DNA of 64,000 nucleotides from JAFALK01 sp042701975. GTDB taxonomy: Bacteria > Pseudomonadota > Gammaproteobacteria > Burkholderiales > Burkholderiaceae_C. Location: assembly GCA_042701975.1 (NCBI GenBank), contig CP170561.1, positions 2,418,001-2,482,000 on the forward strand. The letters are read 5' to 3'. Under the pieces are notes generated by a model. It made no database searches. It saw nothing but the letters and a program-made list of their open reading frames with translations, and was not told the origin of the DNA. Position numbers and translations under genes: made by a program. Of the stretch, positions 15,218-25,482 are shown piece by piece. Each line of letters begins with the position of its first letter. Within the stretch, counting starts at the first letter, position 1.

Positions 15218-18056
15218 ATGAAGTTTGTCATTGCAGTTTGCGCAGCGCTGCTCAGCGCCGCGGCCCAGGCCCTGCCGACCACGCCGTGGCTCGTGGAGCG
15301 GCCGGCGCCCGGCGCCATGCCCCTGATCGAGCCGGCGCGCATCGTGCCGATCCACGTGGCCGCCGAAGACTGGCCCGGCGTGCGCCGTGCCGCCGCCGAT
15401 CTGCAGGCGGACTTCGAGCGCGTCGCCGGCCGCAAGCCGGTGTTGAGCACCGCGCCGAACGGCCAGGAGGCTACGGCCGTCATCGCCGGCACGCTGGGCC
15501 GCAGCCCGCTGATCGATGCGCTGGTCGCCAGCGGCAAGCTCAAGGCCGATCAGCTGAGAGGAAAGTGGGAAGGTTTTGCCATCGAGCTGGTCGAGCAGCC
15601 GATGCCTGGCGTGGCGCGTGCGCTGGTGATCGCGGGTAGCGACAAGCGCGGCACCATCTATGGCATCTATGAACTCTCGCAGCAGATCGGCGTCTCGCCG
15701 TGGAACTGGTGGGCCGACGTGCCACCGCAGCGCCACGAGCGGCTCTTCGTGCCGGCCGGCCTCAAGCAGTTCGATGCGCCCACCGTACAGTACCGCGGCA
15801 TCTTCCTCAACGACGAGGAGCCTGCGCTCGGCGGCTGGGTGCGCGATCACTACGGCAAGTTCGACCACCGCTTCTACGGCCGGCTCTTCGAGCTGATCCT
15901 GCGCCTGCGCGGCAACTACCTGTGGCCGGCGATGTGGAACCCGGCTTTCTTTGCCGACGATTCGCTCAATGGCGCCACGGCCGAGGAATACGGCGTGGTG
16001 ATCGGCACCTCGCACCACGAGCCACTGATGCGCGCCCATCACGAATGGGACTCGGCGCGCATGGGGCCGTGGGACTACCGCCGCAACGAGGCCATGCTGC
16101 AGCAGTTCTGGGCTGGTGGCCTGGCGCAGTCGCGCGGCACCGAGCGCGTCATCACGCTCGGCATGCGCGGCGACGGCGACGAGCCGATGTCCGCCGCCAA
16201 CGACATCCCGCTGCTGGAGCGTATCGTGGCCGACCAGCGCAAGCTGATCAACACCGAGCCCGATGCCAAGACCGCGCCGCAGGTCTGGGCGCTGTACAAG
16301 GAAGTGCAGAGCTATTACGAGCAGGGCATGCGCGTGCCGGACGACGTCATGCTGCTCTGGAGCGACGACAACTGGGGCCATCTGCGCCGCCTGCCGACCG
16401 CGGCGGAGCGCAAGCGCAGCGGCGGCGCGGGCATCTATCTACCACCTCGACTACGTGGGTGGCCCGCGCAACTACAAGTGGCTCAACGTCACGCCGCTGC
16501 CCAAGATCTGGGAGCAGATGCGCCTGGCCACCGAGGCCGGCGCGAACCGCATGTGGATCGTCAACGTGGGCGACCTCAAGCCCATGGAAGTGCCGACCGA
16601 GTTCTTCCTCTCCATGGCCTGGCATCCGCAGGCGTGGACGGCCGAGCGCATGGACGGCTACCTGCGCCAGTGGGCCACGCGCGAGTTCGGGCCCGAGCAT
16701 GCGGGCGAGATCGCCGAGATGGTGGCGCTCTACGCCAAGTACAACGGCCGGCGCAAGCCCGAGCTGCTGCAGCCTGATACCTACAGCCTGACGAACTACC
16801 GCGAGGCCGAGACCATCGTGCGCGATTGGCGCGCGCTCTCGGCTCGTGCCCAGGCGCTGGAGTCGAAGCTGCCGCGCGATCAACGCGATGCCTTCTTCCA
16901 GTTCGTGCTGCATCCGATCGAGGCTTGCGCCATCGTCGGCGAGCTGTACTACACCGTCGGGCTCAATCGCCTGTACGCGAAGCAGGGCAGGGCGCAAGCC
17001 AACGCCATGGCGCGCCGTGCGCGTGAGCTGTTCGCGGCCGATGCCGCCTGGACGCGTCGCTACAACGAGGAGCTGGCCGGCGGCAAGTGGCGGCACTTCA
17101 TGGATCAGACGCACCTGGGCTACACCTATTGGCAGGAGCCGCCGGTGAACGTGATGCCGGCGGTGAGCGAGGTGCAGCCGAAGGCGGGTGCCGACATGGG
17201 CGTGGCGGTGGAGGGCAGCGAGAGCGGCTTCACGCTGCGTGCCGTGGCCGAGCTCGCGGCGGCGGACCAGCAGGCACGCCGCATCGAGGTCTTCAATCGC
17301 GGTGCTCAGCCCTTCGATTTCAAGGTGCAGGCCAATCTGCCCGCGGTGCGCATCGAGCCGGCCAGCGGCCGCGTCGAAGCTCAGCAGGATTTGAGCGTCA
17401 GCGTCGACTGGGCTGCACTGCCGGCCGGTACCACGCAGGCCGTCATCGTGATCGAAGGCGCAGGCCGCAGCCAGCGCGTGGTGCTGCCGCTGGAGCGCCG
17501 TTCGCGCGATGGCGTGAAAGGTTTTGTCGAAACCAATGGCGTGATCGCCATCGAGGCGGGGCACTTCGACCACGCTGTGGCAGCGCCGGGCCGCGAGTGG
17601 CTGCGCATTCCCGATCACGGCCGCACGCTCTCGGGCATGAGCACCGCAACGCTTGCCGCTGCCGCCTCGGCCAGGCCCGAGATGCACCTGGCCTACGACG
17701 TTCACCTGTTCAAGGCAGGCATCGTCAAGGTCGTCGCCACGCTGGCGCCCACGCAGAACTTCTCGCCCGACATCAACGGTGGCCGTGGCCTGCGCTATGC
17801 CGTCTCCTTCGACGACGAGCCGCCGCAGATCGTCAACCTGAACGCGGACGCATCGGCCGCCGCGTGGGACCGCAGCGTGGAAGACGAATCGGTGCAGCAG
17901 ACCACGCAGCATCAGCTCGCCAAGCCCGGCGCGCACGTGCTGAAGTTCTGGGCCATCGATCCCGGCGTGGTGCTGAACAAGCTCGTCATCGATGCCGGTG
18001 GCCTGCAGCCCAGCTATCTGGGCCCGCCGGAGAGCACGCGCATCGGCGCTCAGTAA
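15218..18056 (+). pseudogene. Glycoside hydrolase family 115 alpha-glucuronidase, frameshifted
   Basis: GH115 enzymes remove (4-O-methyl)glucuronate from internal as well as terminal xylose units, complementing GH67. The first part (15218 to about 16438) has signal peptide MKFVIAVCAALLSAAAQA and family motifs RGIFLNDEEPALGGW, GNYLWPAMWNPAF, TSHHEPLMRAH and LLWSDDNWGHLRRLP. The second part (about 16440-18056, another frame) continues without loss: YHLDYVGGPRNYKW, WIVNVGDLKPMEVPTEFFL, and the C-terminal beta domains. Reading GGAGIY then YHLDYVGG needs removal of one base, best the C at 16439; the local ATCTATCT repeat suggests slippage. The start is ATG 15218 with CAAGG upstream. Both halves look conserved, so this is either a very recent inactivation or a sequencing error; about 945 residues if repaired. 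Confidence 0.88.
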
Positions 18057-18325
18057 CACGGCTTGTTAGCGACAGCATTCGCGCCAAACTCCCTTCTGCT
18101 CAAGGGGGCAAGTTGGTGCGATTTGTCTATGAAAACGCTGTCATTGCCAGGGTTTCTGTTGCTTTTGCGTGCATGACGAATGCCATTCGGGATTGTCTTG
18201 ATTGGCGATAATTCTGTTGTGCGGCACCATGCAAATGGTTGCGCTAACAAATTCGCAATTCCGCAGCTGAGTTCCGCTGACCAAAGTGGCCGCATCCAAA
18301 GACGGCCCGACACAGGAGACAAGTC
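18057..18325. promoter_or_regulatory. Promoter region of the TonB receptor gene
   Basis: This 269-base interval between the GH115 stop and the receptor ATG is markedly more AT-rich than the coding DNA around it (around 18160-18260) and contains the AGCGCT-type operator at 18236 plus a weaker half-match TTGTTAGCGACAGCA at 18063. No small ORF is convincing here. It most likely holds an independent promoter for the receptor. Confidence 0.5.
18236..18249. promoter_or_regulatory. AGCGCT-type operator before the TonB receptor
   Basis: TGGTTGCGCTAACA, 76 bases upstream of the receptor start, matching the TGGTAGCGCTACCA consensus at all but three positions. Suggests the outer-membrane receptor belongs to the same LacI-type regulon as the hydrolases. 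Confidence 0.6.
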
Positions 18326-21300
18326 ATGAATCACCCCCTTCCGCGTTCGCGCGGCTCGATGGCCTATGGCTGGAAGCGCAATGCAGCGCTCAGCACCACC
18401 CTGCTGGCCGGCCTGATCTCACAAGCCTACGCACAGCAAGCCGCCGCTCCGGCCAAGGCCGACGAGCAAAAGCTCGAGACCGTCGTGGTCAGCGGTTATG
18501 CCGCTTCTCTGGCTTCGGCCGCCAAGGACAAACGCAATGCGGTGGGCTTCGTCGACACCGTGTCCGCTGAAGACATCGGCAAGTTCCCCGACGCCAACAT
18601 CGCTGAATCGCTGGCCCGCATCCCCGGCGTCCAGGTGAGCCGCGACATCTCGGGCGAAGGCGTGAACATTTCGGTCCGCGGCCTGGGTTCGAGCTTCACC
18701 AAGATGACGCTGAACGGCCAGTCCATCGCCGTGGCTTCGGCCAGCCTGGACGCGCAGAACGTGAACCGCGAAGTCGACCTGGACCTGATGCCGGCCGACC
18801 TGTTCTCCAAGCTGACCGTCTACAAGAGCCCCAACGCCTCGCTGATCGAAGGCGGCAGCGCGGGTACCGTGGACATGCGCAGCGTGCGTGCCTACGACAA
18901 CCCGGGCCAGCACCTGATCGCGTCCTTCTCGGGCACAGACAACACCATCGCCGGCAAGTGGGGCCACAAGGGCCTGGTGATCGCCTCCACCACACTGCCC
19001 AGCGGCCTGGGCTTGCTGGTGGGCGTGTCCTTCGCTGACAACAAGGTGCGCACCAACGGCTTTGAAAGCGTGGGCTGGACCAACCCGAACCTGAGCGCCG
19101 CGCAAAGCAGCTCCACCACCCGCAACAACACCGGCGGCGGCAACTGGACCATCCCGGCCACCGTGCCCGCCAACACCGGCAATGGTCTGACGACCGGCGC
19201 TACCGTGGACCAGGCCTTCCTGCTGGCCCACAACCCCGGCCTGACGATCACGCAGATCGACAACGCCCTCGTGCCGCGCCTGGGCCGCCTGATGGACCAG
19301 CAGGGCGATCGCAAGCGCCTCTCGGGCGTGTTCAACGCCGAGTTCCGTCCGAACAAGGACGTGAGCATCTACCTGGATACGCTGATCGCCCGCAAGGACA
19401 ACGACCTGCGCCGCATCGACATGAACTGGGCCGTGCGCAATGGCGCGTCCATCCCGCTGAACCTGCAGGTGGATGGCAGCTGCGAGAACGGCTGCGTGGT
19501 GACCAAGGGCACCTTCGCCAACACCCAGTACTTCCTGGAAGTGCGTCCGGTGATCGAAACCACCAAGCTGTGGAACACCAACCCGGGCATGGAATGGCGG
19601 ATCAGCGACACGCTGAAGTTCGACGCCCAGGCCAACGCCTCGCGCGGTACCTACAAGCGTGAAGCGCCCACCGTGCTGATCGCCACCGCGCCCAACTCCG
19701 GCGTGACGGTGAACTACGACAACACGAGCGGCGACATCCCGAGCTTCACGTCCAACGTCGACGTCAACAGCGCTGCGGCCTTCGGCTGGAACGGCGGCCG
19801 CGTGAACGTGCAGGACGAGTACCGCACGACCAAGACCAAGGGCGCGCGCGCCAACCTGAAGTGGGGCGACGACCTCTTCTCGATCAAGGGCGGCATCGCC
19901 TACGACGAGGCGAGCCGCTCGATCCGCGCCACCGACAACTCCGGTGCGTGGCAGGCTGCCGTCTGCGGCAACAACCCGACCGTGTGGCTGCCCAGCCCCA
20001 ACGGCGCTCCGGGCTGCACCGGCAACAACACGCCCGGCACGAACTCGGGCCTGTACCCGGCCTACGGCCAGGGCTCGACCGCCGGCAAGACCGGCCCGAT
20101 CCTGAACCAGGGTTCGCTGATCCCGAGCTCGGCGCTGGCCAGCTATGTGGTGCCCGGCCCCAACGGCTTCATCACCGTGGATTGGGACCGCTTCGCCCGC
20201 GACTCCAAGTACTCGCAGTACGAAGCCACGGCCCTGCCCGTGACGTCCTCGGCTTCGGGCGCCTCGGTGGGCGACATCGCTGAAAAGGCCACCGGCTTCT
20301 ACCTGGAAACCGCCGGCCAGACGAACCTGCTGGGCCACCAGCTGCGTTACGACGCCGGCGTGCGCTACGTGCACACCCAGCAGACCATCGGCGGCGTGGC
20401 CACCACCCCGGCGGATCCGCGCAACGCAGGTGCAGACGGCGTCACTGGCACGGCCGACGATCTCGGCGATGGCGCCCGCTATCCGGCCCTGCAGAACTGG
20501 GTCTCCATCCCGAGCAGCTACAACAATGTGCTGCCCTCGGGCTCGCTGGCCTACAACCTGACCGACAGCCTGGTGCTGCGCAGCTCGCTGTCCAAGACGA
20601 TGACGCGCGCCAACCCGAACGCGATGCTGCCCGGCATCAACTTCAGCGACCCCTCGGCTGCCAGCGGTTCGCTGGGCAACACCAAGCTCAAGCCCTACCT
20701 GTCGAAGAACCTCGACCTGGGCGTGGACTGGTACAACGGACGTGAAGGTTATGTGAGCCTGACCCACTTCGAGAAGCAGATCTCCGGCTTCACGCAGACG
20801 GCCAACATCACCATGCCCTTCAGCGCCCTGGCGCCCTATGGCGTGACCTACGGCTCGATCACCGGCCAGCAGCAGGCTGCCATCGACTCGCGCGGCGGCC
20901 AGGGTGCGGCCACCGTGATCATGTCGCAGCAGGTCAACGTGGACGGCGACCTGAACATCCATGGCACCGAGCTGGGCGTGCAGCAGTCGCTGGACCGCTG
21001 GCTGCCGATCAAGGGCTTCGGCTTCACCGGCAACGTGACCTACGTGAAGCAGAACTCCAAGGTGCCAGGCGCCGTGGCCCTGGGCGTGCCCAAGATCACC
21101 AACAACCTGACGGTGTACTACGAGCGCGCTGGCTACATGGTCCGCCTCTCGCATAACTATTCGCAGGGCAGCCAGGTGGCAGGCAACAACCAGAACGGCG
21201 TGGCCGCGGCAGCGCTCTTCGTCGATCCGTACAAGCGTCTGGACATGTCCATGCGCTTCGACCTGGAGACGATCCTGAACATCGAGCATGCACCGCAGCT

Positions 21301-21424
21301 GTCGATCGACGTGGGCAACCTGACGAAGACCTCGCAGCGCACTTACTTCCAGTTCAGCAACGCGACGTACTCGGAATACAAGCCGGGTCGCCAGGTCACC
21401 GTGGGTCTGCGCGCGCAGTTCTGA
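18326..21424 (+). CDS. TonB-dependent outer-membrane receptor (TIGR01782-like), probable xylooligosaccharide importer
   Basis: 1032 residues. AGGAGA precedes the ATG. Signal peptide ends AGLISQAYAQ; the plug domain follows (ETVVVSGYAASLASAAKDKR..., ARIPGVQVSRDISGEGVNISVRGL, KSPNASLIEGGSAGTVDMRS) and the 22-strand barrel ends in the outer-membrane terminal Phe (VTVGLRAQF). The SAAKDKRNAV and DANIAESLARIPGVQV segments are typical of the Xanthomonas/Caulobacter carbohydrate receptors. Its own operator and position after the hydrolase operon indicate uptake of xylan fragments across the outer membrane, energised by TonB-ExbBD encoded elsewhere. The ligand is inferred from context only. Confidence 0.93.
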   Translation: MNHPLPRSRGSMAYGWKRNAALSTTLLAGLISQAYAQQAAAPAKADEQKLETVVVSGYAASLASAAKDKRNAVGFVDTVSAEDIGKFPDANIAESLARIPGVQVSRDISGEGVNISVRGLGSSFTKMTLNGQSIAVASASLDAQNVNREVDLDLMPADLFSKLTVYKSPNASLIEGGSAGTVDMRSVRAYDNPGQHLIASFSGTDNTIAGKWGHKGLVIASTTLPSGLGLLVGVSFADNKVRTNGFESVGWTNPNLSAAQSSSTTRNNTGGGNWTIPATVPANTGNGLTTGATVDQAFLLAHNPGLTITQIDNALVPRLGRLMDQQGDRKRLSGVFNAEFRPNKDVSIYLDTLIARKDNDLRRIDMNWAVRNGASIPLNLQVDGSCENGCVVTKGTFANTQYFLEVRPVIETTKLWNTNPGMEWRISDTLKFDAQANASRGTYKREAPTVLIATAPNSGVTVNYDNTSGDIPSFTSNVDVNSAAAFGWNGGRVNVQDEYRTTKTKGARANLKWGDDLFSIKGGIAYDEASRSIRATDNSGAWQAAVCGNNPTVWLPSPNGAPGCTGNNTPGTNSGLYPAYGQGSTAGKTGPILNQGSLIPSSALASYVVPGPNGFITVDWDRFARDSKYSQYEATALPVTSSASGASVGDIAEKATGFYLETAGQTNLLGHQLRYDAGVRYVHTQQTIGGVATTPADPRNAGADGVTGTADDLGDGARYPALQNWVSIPSSYNNVLPSGSLAYNLTDSLVLRSSLSKTMTRANPNAMLPGINFSDPSAASGSLGNTKLKPYLSKNLDLGVDWYNGREGYVSLTHFEKQISGFTQTANITMPFSALAPYGVTYGSITGQQQAAIDSRGGQGAATVIMSQQVNVDGDLNIHGTELGVQQSLDRWLPIKGFGFTGNVTYVKQNSKVPGAVALGVPKITNNLTVYYERAGYMVRLSHNYSQGSQVAGNNQNGVAAAALFVDPYKRLDMSMRFDLETILNIEHAPQLSIDVGNLTKTSQRTYFQFSNATYSEYKPGRQVTVGLRAQF

Positions 21425-21460
21425 TGATGAGTTGACCTGAGAAGGCTCAAGCCTTTCGAG

Positions 21461-21498
21461 GCGGGGTGGATGCGCAAGGGCGTCCATCCCGCTTTTTT
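21461..21498 (+). terminator. Rho-independent terminator after the TonB receptor
   Basis: A long stem, GCGGGGTGGATGC pairing with GCGTCCATCCCGC around a short GCAAGG loop, followed directly by a run of six T. It lies 37 bases downstream of the receptor stop. Confidence 0.85.
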
Positions 21499-21687
21499 CT
21501 TGGGTGGCGCGAGTTTGCTTCGTACTTTGGTGGCTTGTGGCGATGCAGCGTCTGGCTTGCCCGCCCCGCAGGCCCCGCCCGCAAGTCGATCATTGCGCAG
21601 CAATGCTCGACTGCCCTCGGCGCTCGCGCGCCGGCCAGGTATGCAGCGCGCACTGCTCGCACCGCCAAACCCATGAAGCTCGCGGCC
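21499..21687. other. Intergenic stretch without a supported gene
   Basis: Between the two convergent terminators (TonB receptor rightward, esterase leftward) there is about 190 bases in which I see no start with ribosome-binding site, no conserved frame and no repeat. Confidence 0.5.
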
Positions 21688-21718
21688 AAAAAAATGCCCT
21701 GGCATTGAGCCAGGGCAT
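21688..21718 (-). terminator. Rho-independent terminator after the esterase/GH3 operon
   Basis: On the minus strand ATGCCCTGG pairs with CCAGGGCAT around a seven-base loop and is followed by seven T. It lies about 80 bases beyond the esterase stop and closes the leftward GH3-esterase operon. Confidence 0.85.
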
Positions 21719-21799
21719 CAAGCCTCTCCGTGGTCATGAATCACTTCGAGGATTGCAGGTGCTTCGGGGATGGCTGAGGCTCGCGCTTTGCATCCCGGA

Positions 21800-22753
21800 T
21801 CACGGCGCGGCCAGGGGTTTGAACAATCCGTTCACGTCCAGCCAATGGACGAACACCGGCAGCCAGCCATTGGCCGTGTTGCCGGGATATCCGAGGCCGA
21901 ATCCATGACCGCCGTTCTGGTAGAGATGGAATTCAACCGGCCGCCCGGCATCGAACCACGACTTCACCACGCCGAACTGGCCGCGGAACAGGAAGTCGTC
22001 GGAGGCGATGACGTTGAACATCGGCGGCGCATCCTTCGGGACGTCCACCGGGCCCATGCCGCCGTAGATCGGCGCGATGAAGGCCAGCTTCATGGTCCTG
22101 GAGTGCAGCGCTGCATGCAGGGTGAGCGCGGCGCCGGCTGAGAAGCCCGCCATGCCGATGCGATGCGGATCGACGCCCCACTCCTTCGCGCGCGCGAGGA
22201 CGAGTGCATAGGCCGCCTCGGCATCGGCCAGTTGCAGGGAAAGGTCGGGGTTCAGAGGTGCTGACGGCCCGTCACCTGAGCCCGCTGCGGCGAACAGGCG
22301 GTTCATCGAGGCCTGCAGGCCGTCCAGCGAGTCCGGCGTGGGGATCAGCCGGTACTTGAGCACGAAGGCCGCGATGCCGCGATCGGCGAGCGCCTGGGCG
22401 ACCTTCCATCCTTCGTTGTTGATCGACAGCCAGCGAAAGCCGCCTCCTGGCGCCACGATGACGGCGGCGCCATTGCCCTTGCCGGGGGCCGGCAAGAACG
22501 GCGTGAGGGTGGCGGTGCTGACGTTGTGCACCATCGACTCGCCCCACTGGCGGAACCAGCCTTCGGGTGCTGGCTGCCGTTCGACGCCGCCGGTGCCGAG
22601 CCGGATGGCCTCAGGCTCGGCGGGCGGCTGCAGCGGATGGAGAGCGCCGTCCTGTGCGAACGCGCGGGTGGCGGGAACCAGCATCAGGACCAGCGCAGTG
22701 CCGGCCGACAGCAGCGCTGAACGCGTGGAAAGTGAGGAAGGCATGGCGGTCAT
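21800..22753 (-). CDS. Exported alpha/beta-hydrolase, probable acetylxylan esterase
   Basis: 317 residues with a signal peptide (SALLSAGTALVLMLVPATRAFA) and an alpha/beta-hydrolase fold: oxyanion region VIVAPGGGFRWLSINNEGW, nucleophile elbow GMAGFSAGAALTLH, acid region VIASDDFLFRG, and catalytic His in GGHGFGLG. This arrangement is common to bacterial acetylxylan esterases of the BD-FAE/Axe type. It starts 14 bases after the GH3 gene on the same strand, so deacetylation is coupled to xylosidase production. A second in-frame ATG (22744) is a possible start. Specificity for acetyl-xylose is inferred; a feruloyl or general esterase role cannot be excluded. Confidence 0.8.
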   Translation of the reverse strand: MTAMPSSLSTRSALLSAGTALVLMLVPATRAFAQDGALHPLQPPAEPEAIRLGTGGVERQPAPEGWFRQWGESMVHNVSTATLTPFLPAPGKGNGAAVIVAPGGGFRWLSINNEGWKVAQALADRGIAAFVLKYRLIPTPDSLDGLQASMNRLFAAAGSGDGPSAPLNPDLSLQLADAEAAYALVLARAKEWGVDPHRIGMAGFSAGAALTLHAALHSRTMKLAFIAPIYGGMGPVDVPKDAPPMFNVIASDDFLFRGQFGVVKSWFDAGRPVEFHLYQNGGHGFGLGYPGNTANGWLPVFVHWLDVNGLFKPLAAP

Positions 22754-22767
22754 TGCAGTTGAGTTGC

Positions 22768-25389
22768 TCAGCGCGGCAGCAGCACCTGCCGCGCCCAGGT
22801 GAAGCTCACGCTCTCGGACGGCGCACCCGTTCCCGGCTGCCCGCCGCCGACGCTCAGCCGGTAGCTGCCGGGCATGATCTGGCGCACGCCATCGCGGTCC
22901 ACGAAGCTGAGATCCCGGGCGTTCAGCCGGAAGCTCACTTCGCGCCGCTCGCCGGCCTTCAGGTGCACGCGCTGGACGCCGCGAAGCGCCAGGCGCGGGC
23001 CGCCTTCGAAACGGAAGGGGCTGATGTAGAGCTGCGCGACCTCGTCGCCGTCACGCGTGCTGGTGTTGGTGACCGCAGTGCGCACCAGCAGGCTCGGCTC
23101 GGTGCCGTCTTCTTGCTTCTCCATCGTGGGCGCTTCGTAGCGGAAGGCCGAATAGCTCAGCCCGTGTCCGAACGGGTACACCGGCTCGCCGTCGAAGAAG
23201 CGGTAGGTGCGTCCTGTCATGCGGTAGTCGTCGAAGGGCGGCAGGTCGTCAGCGCTGCGATAGAACGTGACGGGCAGGCGGCCGGCGGGGTTTGCGGCGC
23301 CCGCGATCACCTGCGCGATGGACAGCCCGCCGCCTTCGCCCGGGTACCAGGCCTGCAGGATGGCCGCGGCGTTCGCCTTCGCCCATGACAGATCGACCGC
23401 GCTGCCGCTGAGGTTCACGACGATCACGGGCTTGCCGAGCTGCGCCGCAGCCCTCAGGTAGTCGCGCTGATCGGCGGGAAGGTCGAGCTTGGTGCGGTCG
23501 CCGCCCTGGAAGCCGTCGATCTTGACGGGCATTTCCTCGCCCTCGAGGTCCGAGGTCAGGCCGACCACGGCCACGATCACGTCCGCATCCGCCGCAGCGG
23601 CGCGCAACTCGGCCAGCGGCTGGCGCGACACGCGTTTCCAAATCATGCCGGGCGGGGCCGCCGCGCCGGTTTCCGTTTCGAAGCGCACGGCGTAGCGCTG
23701 GCCCTGCTTCAGCTCCAACTGCGTCAAGGCAATGGGCTCGGCCCAGCGGGTCGGGCGACGGGCCAGCAGAACCTCGCGTCCATCAACCCGCACGGTGCCC
23801 TTGACGCCCGCGACGCCGAGGCGGTAGCTCCCCGTCTGCGGAGCGACGATGAAGCCGGTCCAGACGATGCGCGTTGCTGCGCCGGCCTCGGGGAAGTCCT
23901 GCACGCGCGATTCGAGCTGCGGCACGACATGGTGGGCAAAGGCGGTCGTCTGGAAGCGGCGACGACCTTCCTCGGTCGGTGAGCCGGGTGCCAGCTTGAA
24001 GTAGCTCGCCCGCAGGCCGGCGCTGCCGTCGGGCGCGACGAAGGCGCTGAACGGCAGCGGATCTCCATCGGTGACGGAGGGACCGAACGGCACGAGCTTC
24101 ACCTGCTGCGAAGACAGTTGCTGGCGCAGCCCCTCGAACACCGTGAGCGTCGGCCCGGTCTGGCCAGACGAGTAGTTGCCCCGCATCACGCGCCTGGCGT
24201 CCGCCAGCGGGCCGACCACCGCCACGCGAGCCGTGGCGCGCAGCGGCAGCGTGCCATCGTTCTTCAGCAGCACCAGGCTCTCCAGCGCAGCGCGCAGGGC
24301 GAGGGCGCGATGCTCGGCCGAGTTGATCGTCTCGGGAGCGGGGAAGCTGCGCTCAGCCAGGCCGGGCAGATCGCCGTTGCGCAGGCGAGCAGCGAAGAGC
24401 CGCACCAGCGCGTTGTCGATGTCAGCCTGGCGGATGAAGCCGCGCGCCAGCGCTTGCTTGTAGCGCTCGCCCAGGCCCGGCGTGTGCGACAGCGTGGCGA
24501 CGTTGCATTCGTTGTCCATGCCAGCCTTCAGGGCCGCGGCGGCGCCGGCTGCTGGGTCGATGGCGTATTTGTGGTGCGCGCTGATGTCGATGACGGCATC
24601 GCAGTCGGACACCACGTAGCCGGAGAACTTCCAGTCCTGCCGCAAGGTTTTCACCAGCAGGCTCTGGCTGGCGCAGGCGGGTTCGCCATTGATGCGGTTG
24701 TAGGCGCACATGATCGAGCCGGCCTGGGCCTCGACGATCGCGGCACGGAAGGCCGGCAGGTAGGTGTCCTCCAGATCCTGGGCCGAAACCCACACGTCTG
24801 CGAAGTGGCGCGTGGATTCGGGCCCGCTGTGCACGGCGAAATGCTTGGGACTTGCGATCACCTGCGGCAGCGCCGCATCCGGTCCCTGCATGCCGCGCAC
24901 GAAGGCCTTGGCCAGCGTCGCCGTGAGGAAGGGATCCTCGCCGTAGGTTTCCTGGCCGCGACCCCAGCGGGGGTCGCGGAAGATGTTGATGTTCGGCGAC
25001 CAGGTGTCGAGCGAGCCTCCGATGCGGCTCGGGTTGGGTTTACCGCGTCCGAGCGCATAGACGGCCCGCACCTCTGTGCTGATGGTGGTCGCGACCTCAC
25101 CCAGCAGACGTTCGTCGAAGGTCGCCGCCAGCCCGACGGGCTCGGGGAAGTTCGTCGTCGCACCGGGGCCGAAGGCGCCGTGCAGCGACTCGGTCCACCA
25201 GTTGTAGGCCGGGATGTTCAGCCTGGATATGGCCGGCGCGCCGTTGAGCAACTGCTCGACCTTCTCATCGAGCGTCAGCTGCGAAACGATCTGTCGGGCT
25301 TGGGCGTCGGCGTCGATGAACGGCGATGCGGTCGATAGGCTGCTGAACAACAGGCCCCAGGCAAGGGCAGCGACGGGAAGGATCTTCAC
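22768..25389 (-). CDS. Glycoside hydrolase family 3 beta-xylosidase with inserted PA14 domain
   Basis: Releases xylose from xylooligosaccharide ends, probably in the periplasm. 873 residues: signal peptide KILPVAALAWGLLFSSLSTA, N-terminal barrel with YNWWTESLHGAFG and nucleophile Asp in FSGYVVSDCDAVIDI (plant XYL-like subgroup), an alpha/beta sandwich, a PA14 domain inserted around residues 440-560 (LRASYFKLAPG to VRVDGREVLL) and a C-terminal FnIII-like domain. The frame is open to 25434, but GTG 25389 is preferred: GGAGA lies six bases upstream, the signal peptide starts there, and the operator at 25424 would otherwise lie inside the coding sequence. It forms an operon with the downstream esterase. 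Confidence 0.93.
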   Translation of the reverse strand: MKILPVAALAWGLLFSSLSTASPFIDADAQARQIVSQLTLDEKVEQLLNGAPAISRLNIPAYNWWTESLHGAFGPGATTNFPEPVGLAATFDERLLGEVATTISTEVRAVYALGRGKPNPSRIGGSLDTWSPNINIFRDPRWGRGQETYGEDPFLTATLAKAFVRGMQGPDAALPQVIASPKHFAVHSGPESTRHFADVWVSAQDLEDTYLPAFRAAIVEAQAGSIMCAYNRINGEPACASQSLLVKTLRQDWKFSGYVVSDCDAVIDISAHHKYAIDPAAGAAAALKAGMDNECNVATLSHTPGLGERYKQALARGFIRQADIDNALVRLFAARLRNGDLPGLAERSFPAPETINSAEHRALALRAALESLVLLKNDGTLPLRATARVAVVGPLADARRVMRGNYSSGQTGPTLTVFEGLRQQLSSQQVKLVPFGPSVTDGDPLPFSAFVAPDGSAGLRASYFKLAPGSPTEEGRRRFQTTAFAHHVVPQLESRVQDFPEAGAATRIVWTGFIVAPQTGSYRLGVAGVKGTVRVDGREVLLARRPTRWAEPIALTQLELKQGQRYAVRFETETGAAAPPGMIWKRVSRQPLAELRAAAADADVIVAVVGLTSDLEGEEMPVKIDGFQGGDRTKLDLPADQRDYLRAAAQLGKPVIVVNLSGSAVDLSWAKANAAAILQAWYPGEGGGLSIAQVIAGAANPAGRLPVTFYRSADDLPPFDDYRMTGRTYRFFDGEPVYPFGHGLSYSAFRYEAPTMEKQEDGTEPSLLVRTAVTNTSTRDGDEVAQLYISPFRFEGGPRLALRGVQRVHLKAGERREVSFRLNARDLSFVDRDGVRQIMPGSYRLSVGGGQPGTGAPSESVSFTWARQVLLPR

Positions 25390-25423
25390 GCGGTCTCCAA
25401 TCTGTTCTTGTGTGCGCATTGTG

Positions 25424-25437
25424 TGGTAGCGCAACCA
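25424..25437. promoter_or_regulatory. AGCGCT-type operator before the GH3/esterase operon
   Basis: TGGTAGCGCAACCA, a nearly perfect palindrome, 35 bases upstream of the GTG start on the minus strand. Best-conserved half-sites (TGGT...ACCA) of the six copies in the window. Confidence 0.7.
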
Positions 25438-25482
25438 GATTTGGAATACCGTGTTTCCGAGGGGCTGTCGGTCGCTTTGCGG

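Noticed and set aside
18419..21487. Open frame of over 1000 codons on the minus strand opposite the TonB receptor
   Set aside because: It is a shadow of GC-rich third-position codon use; low-complexity His/Val/Arg/Ala translation, no start signal, and the plus-strand receptor explains the DNA.
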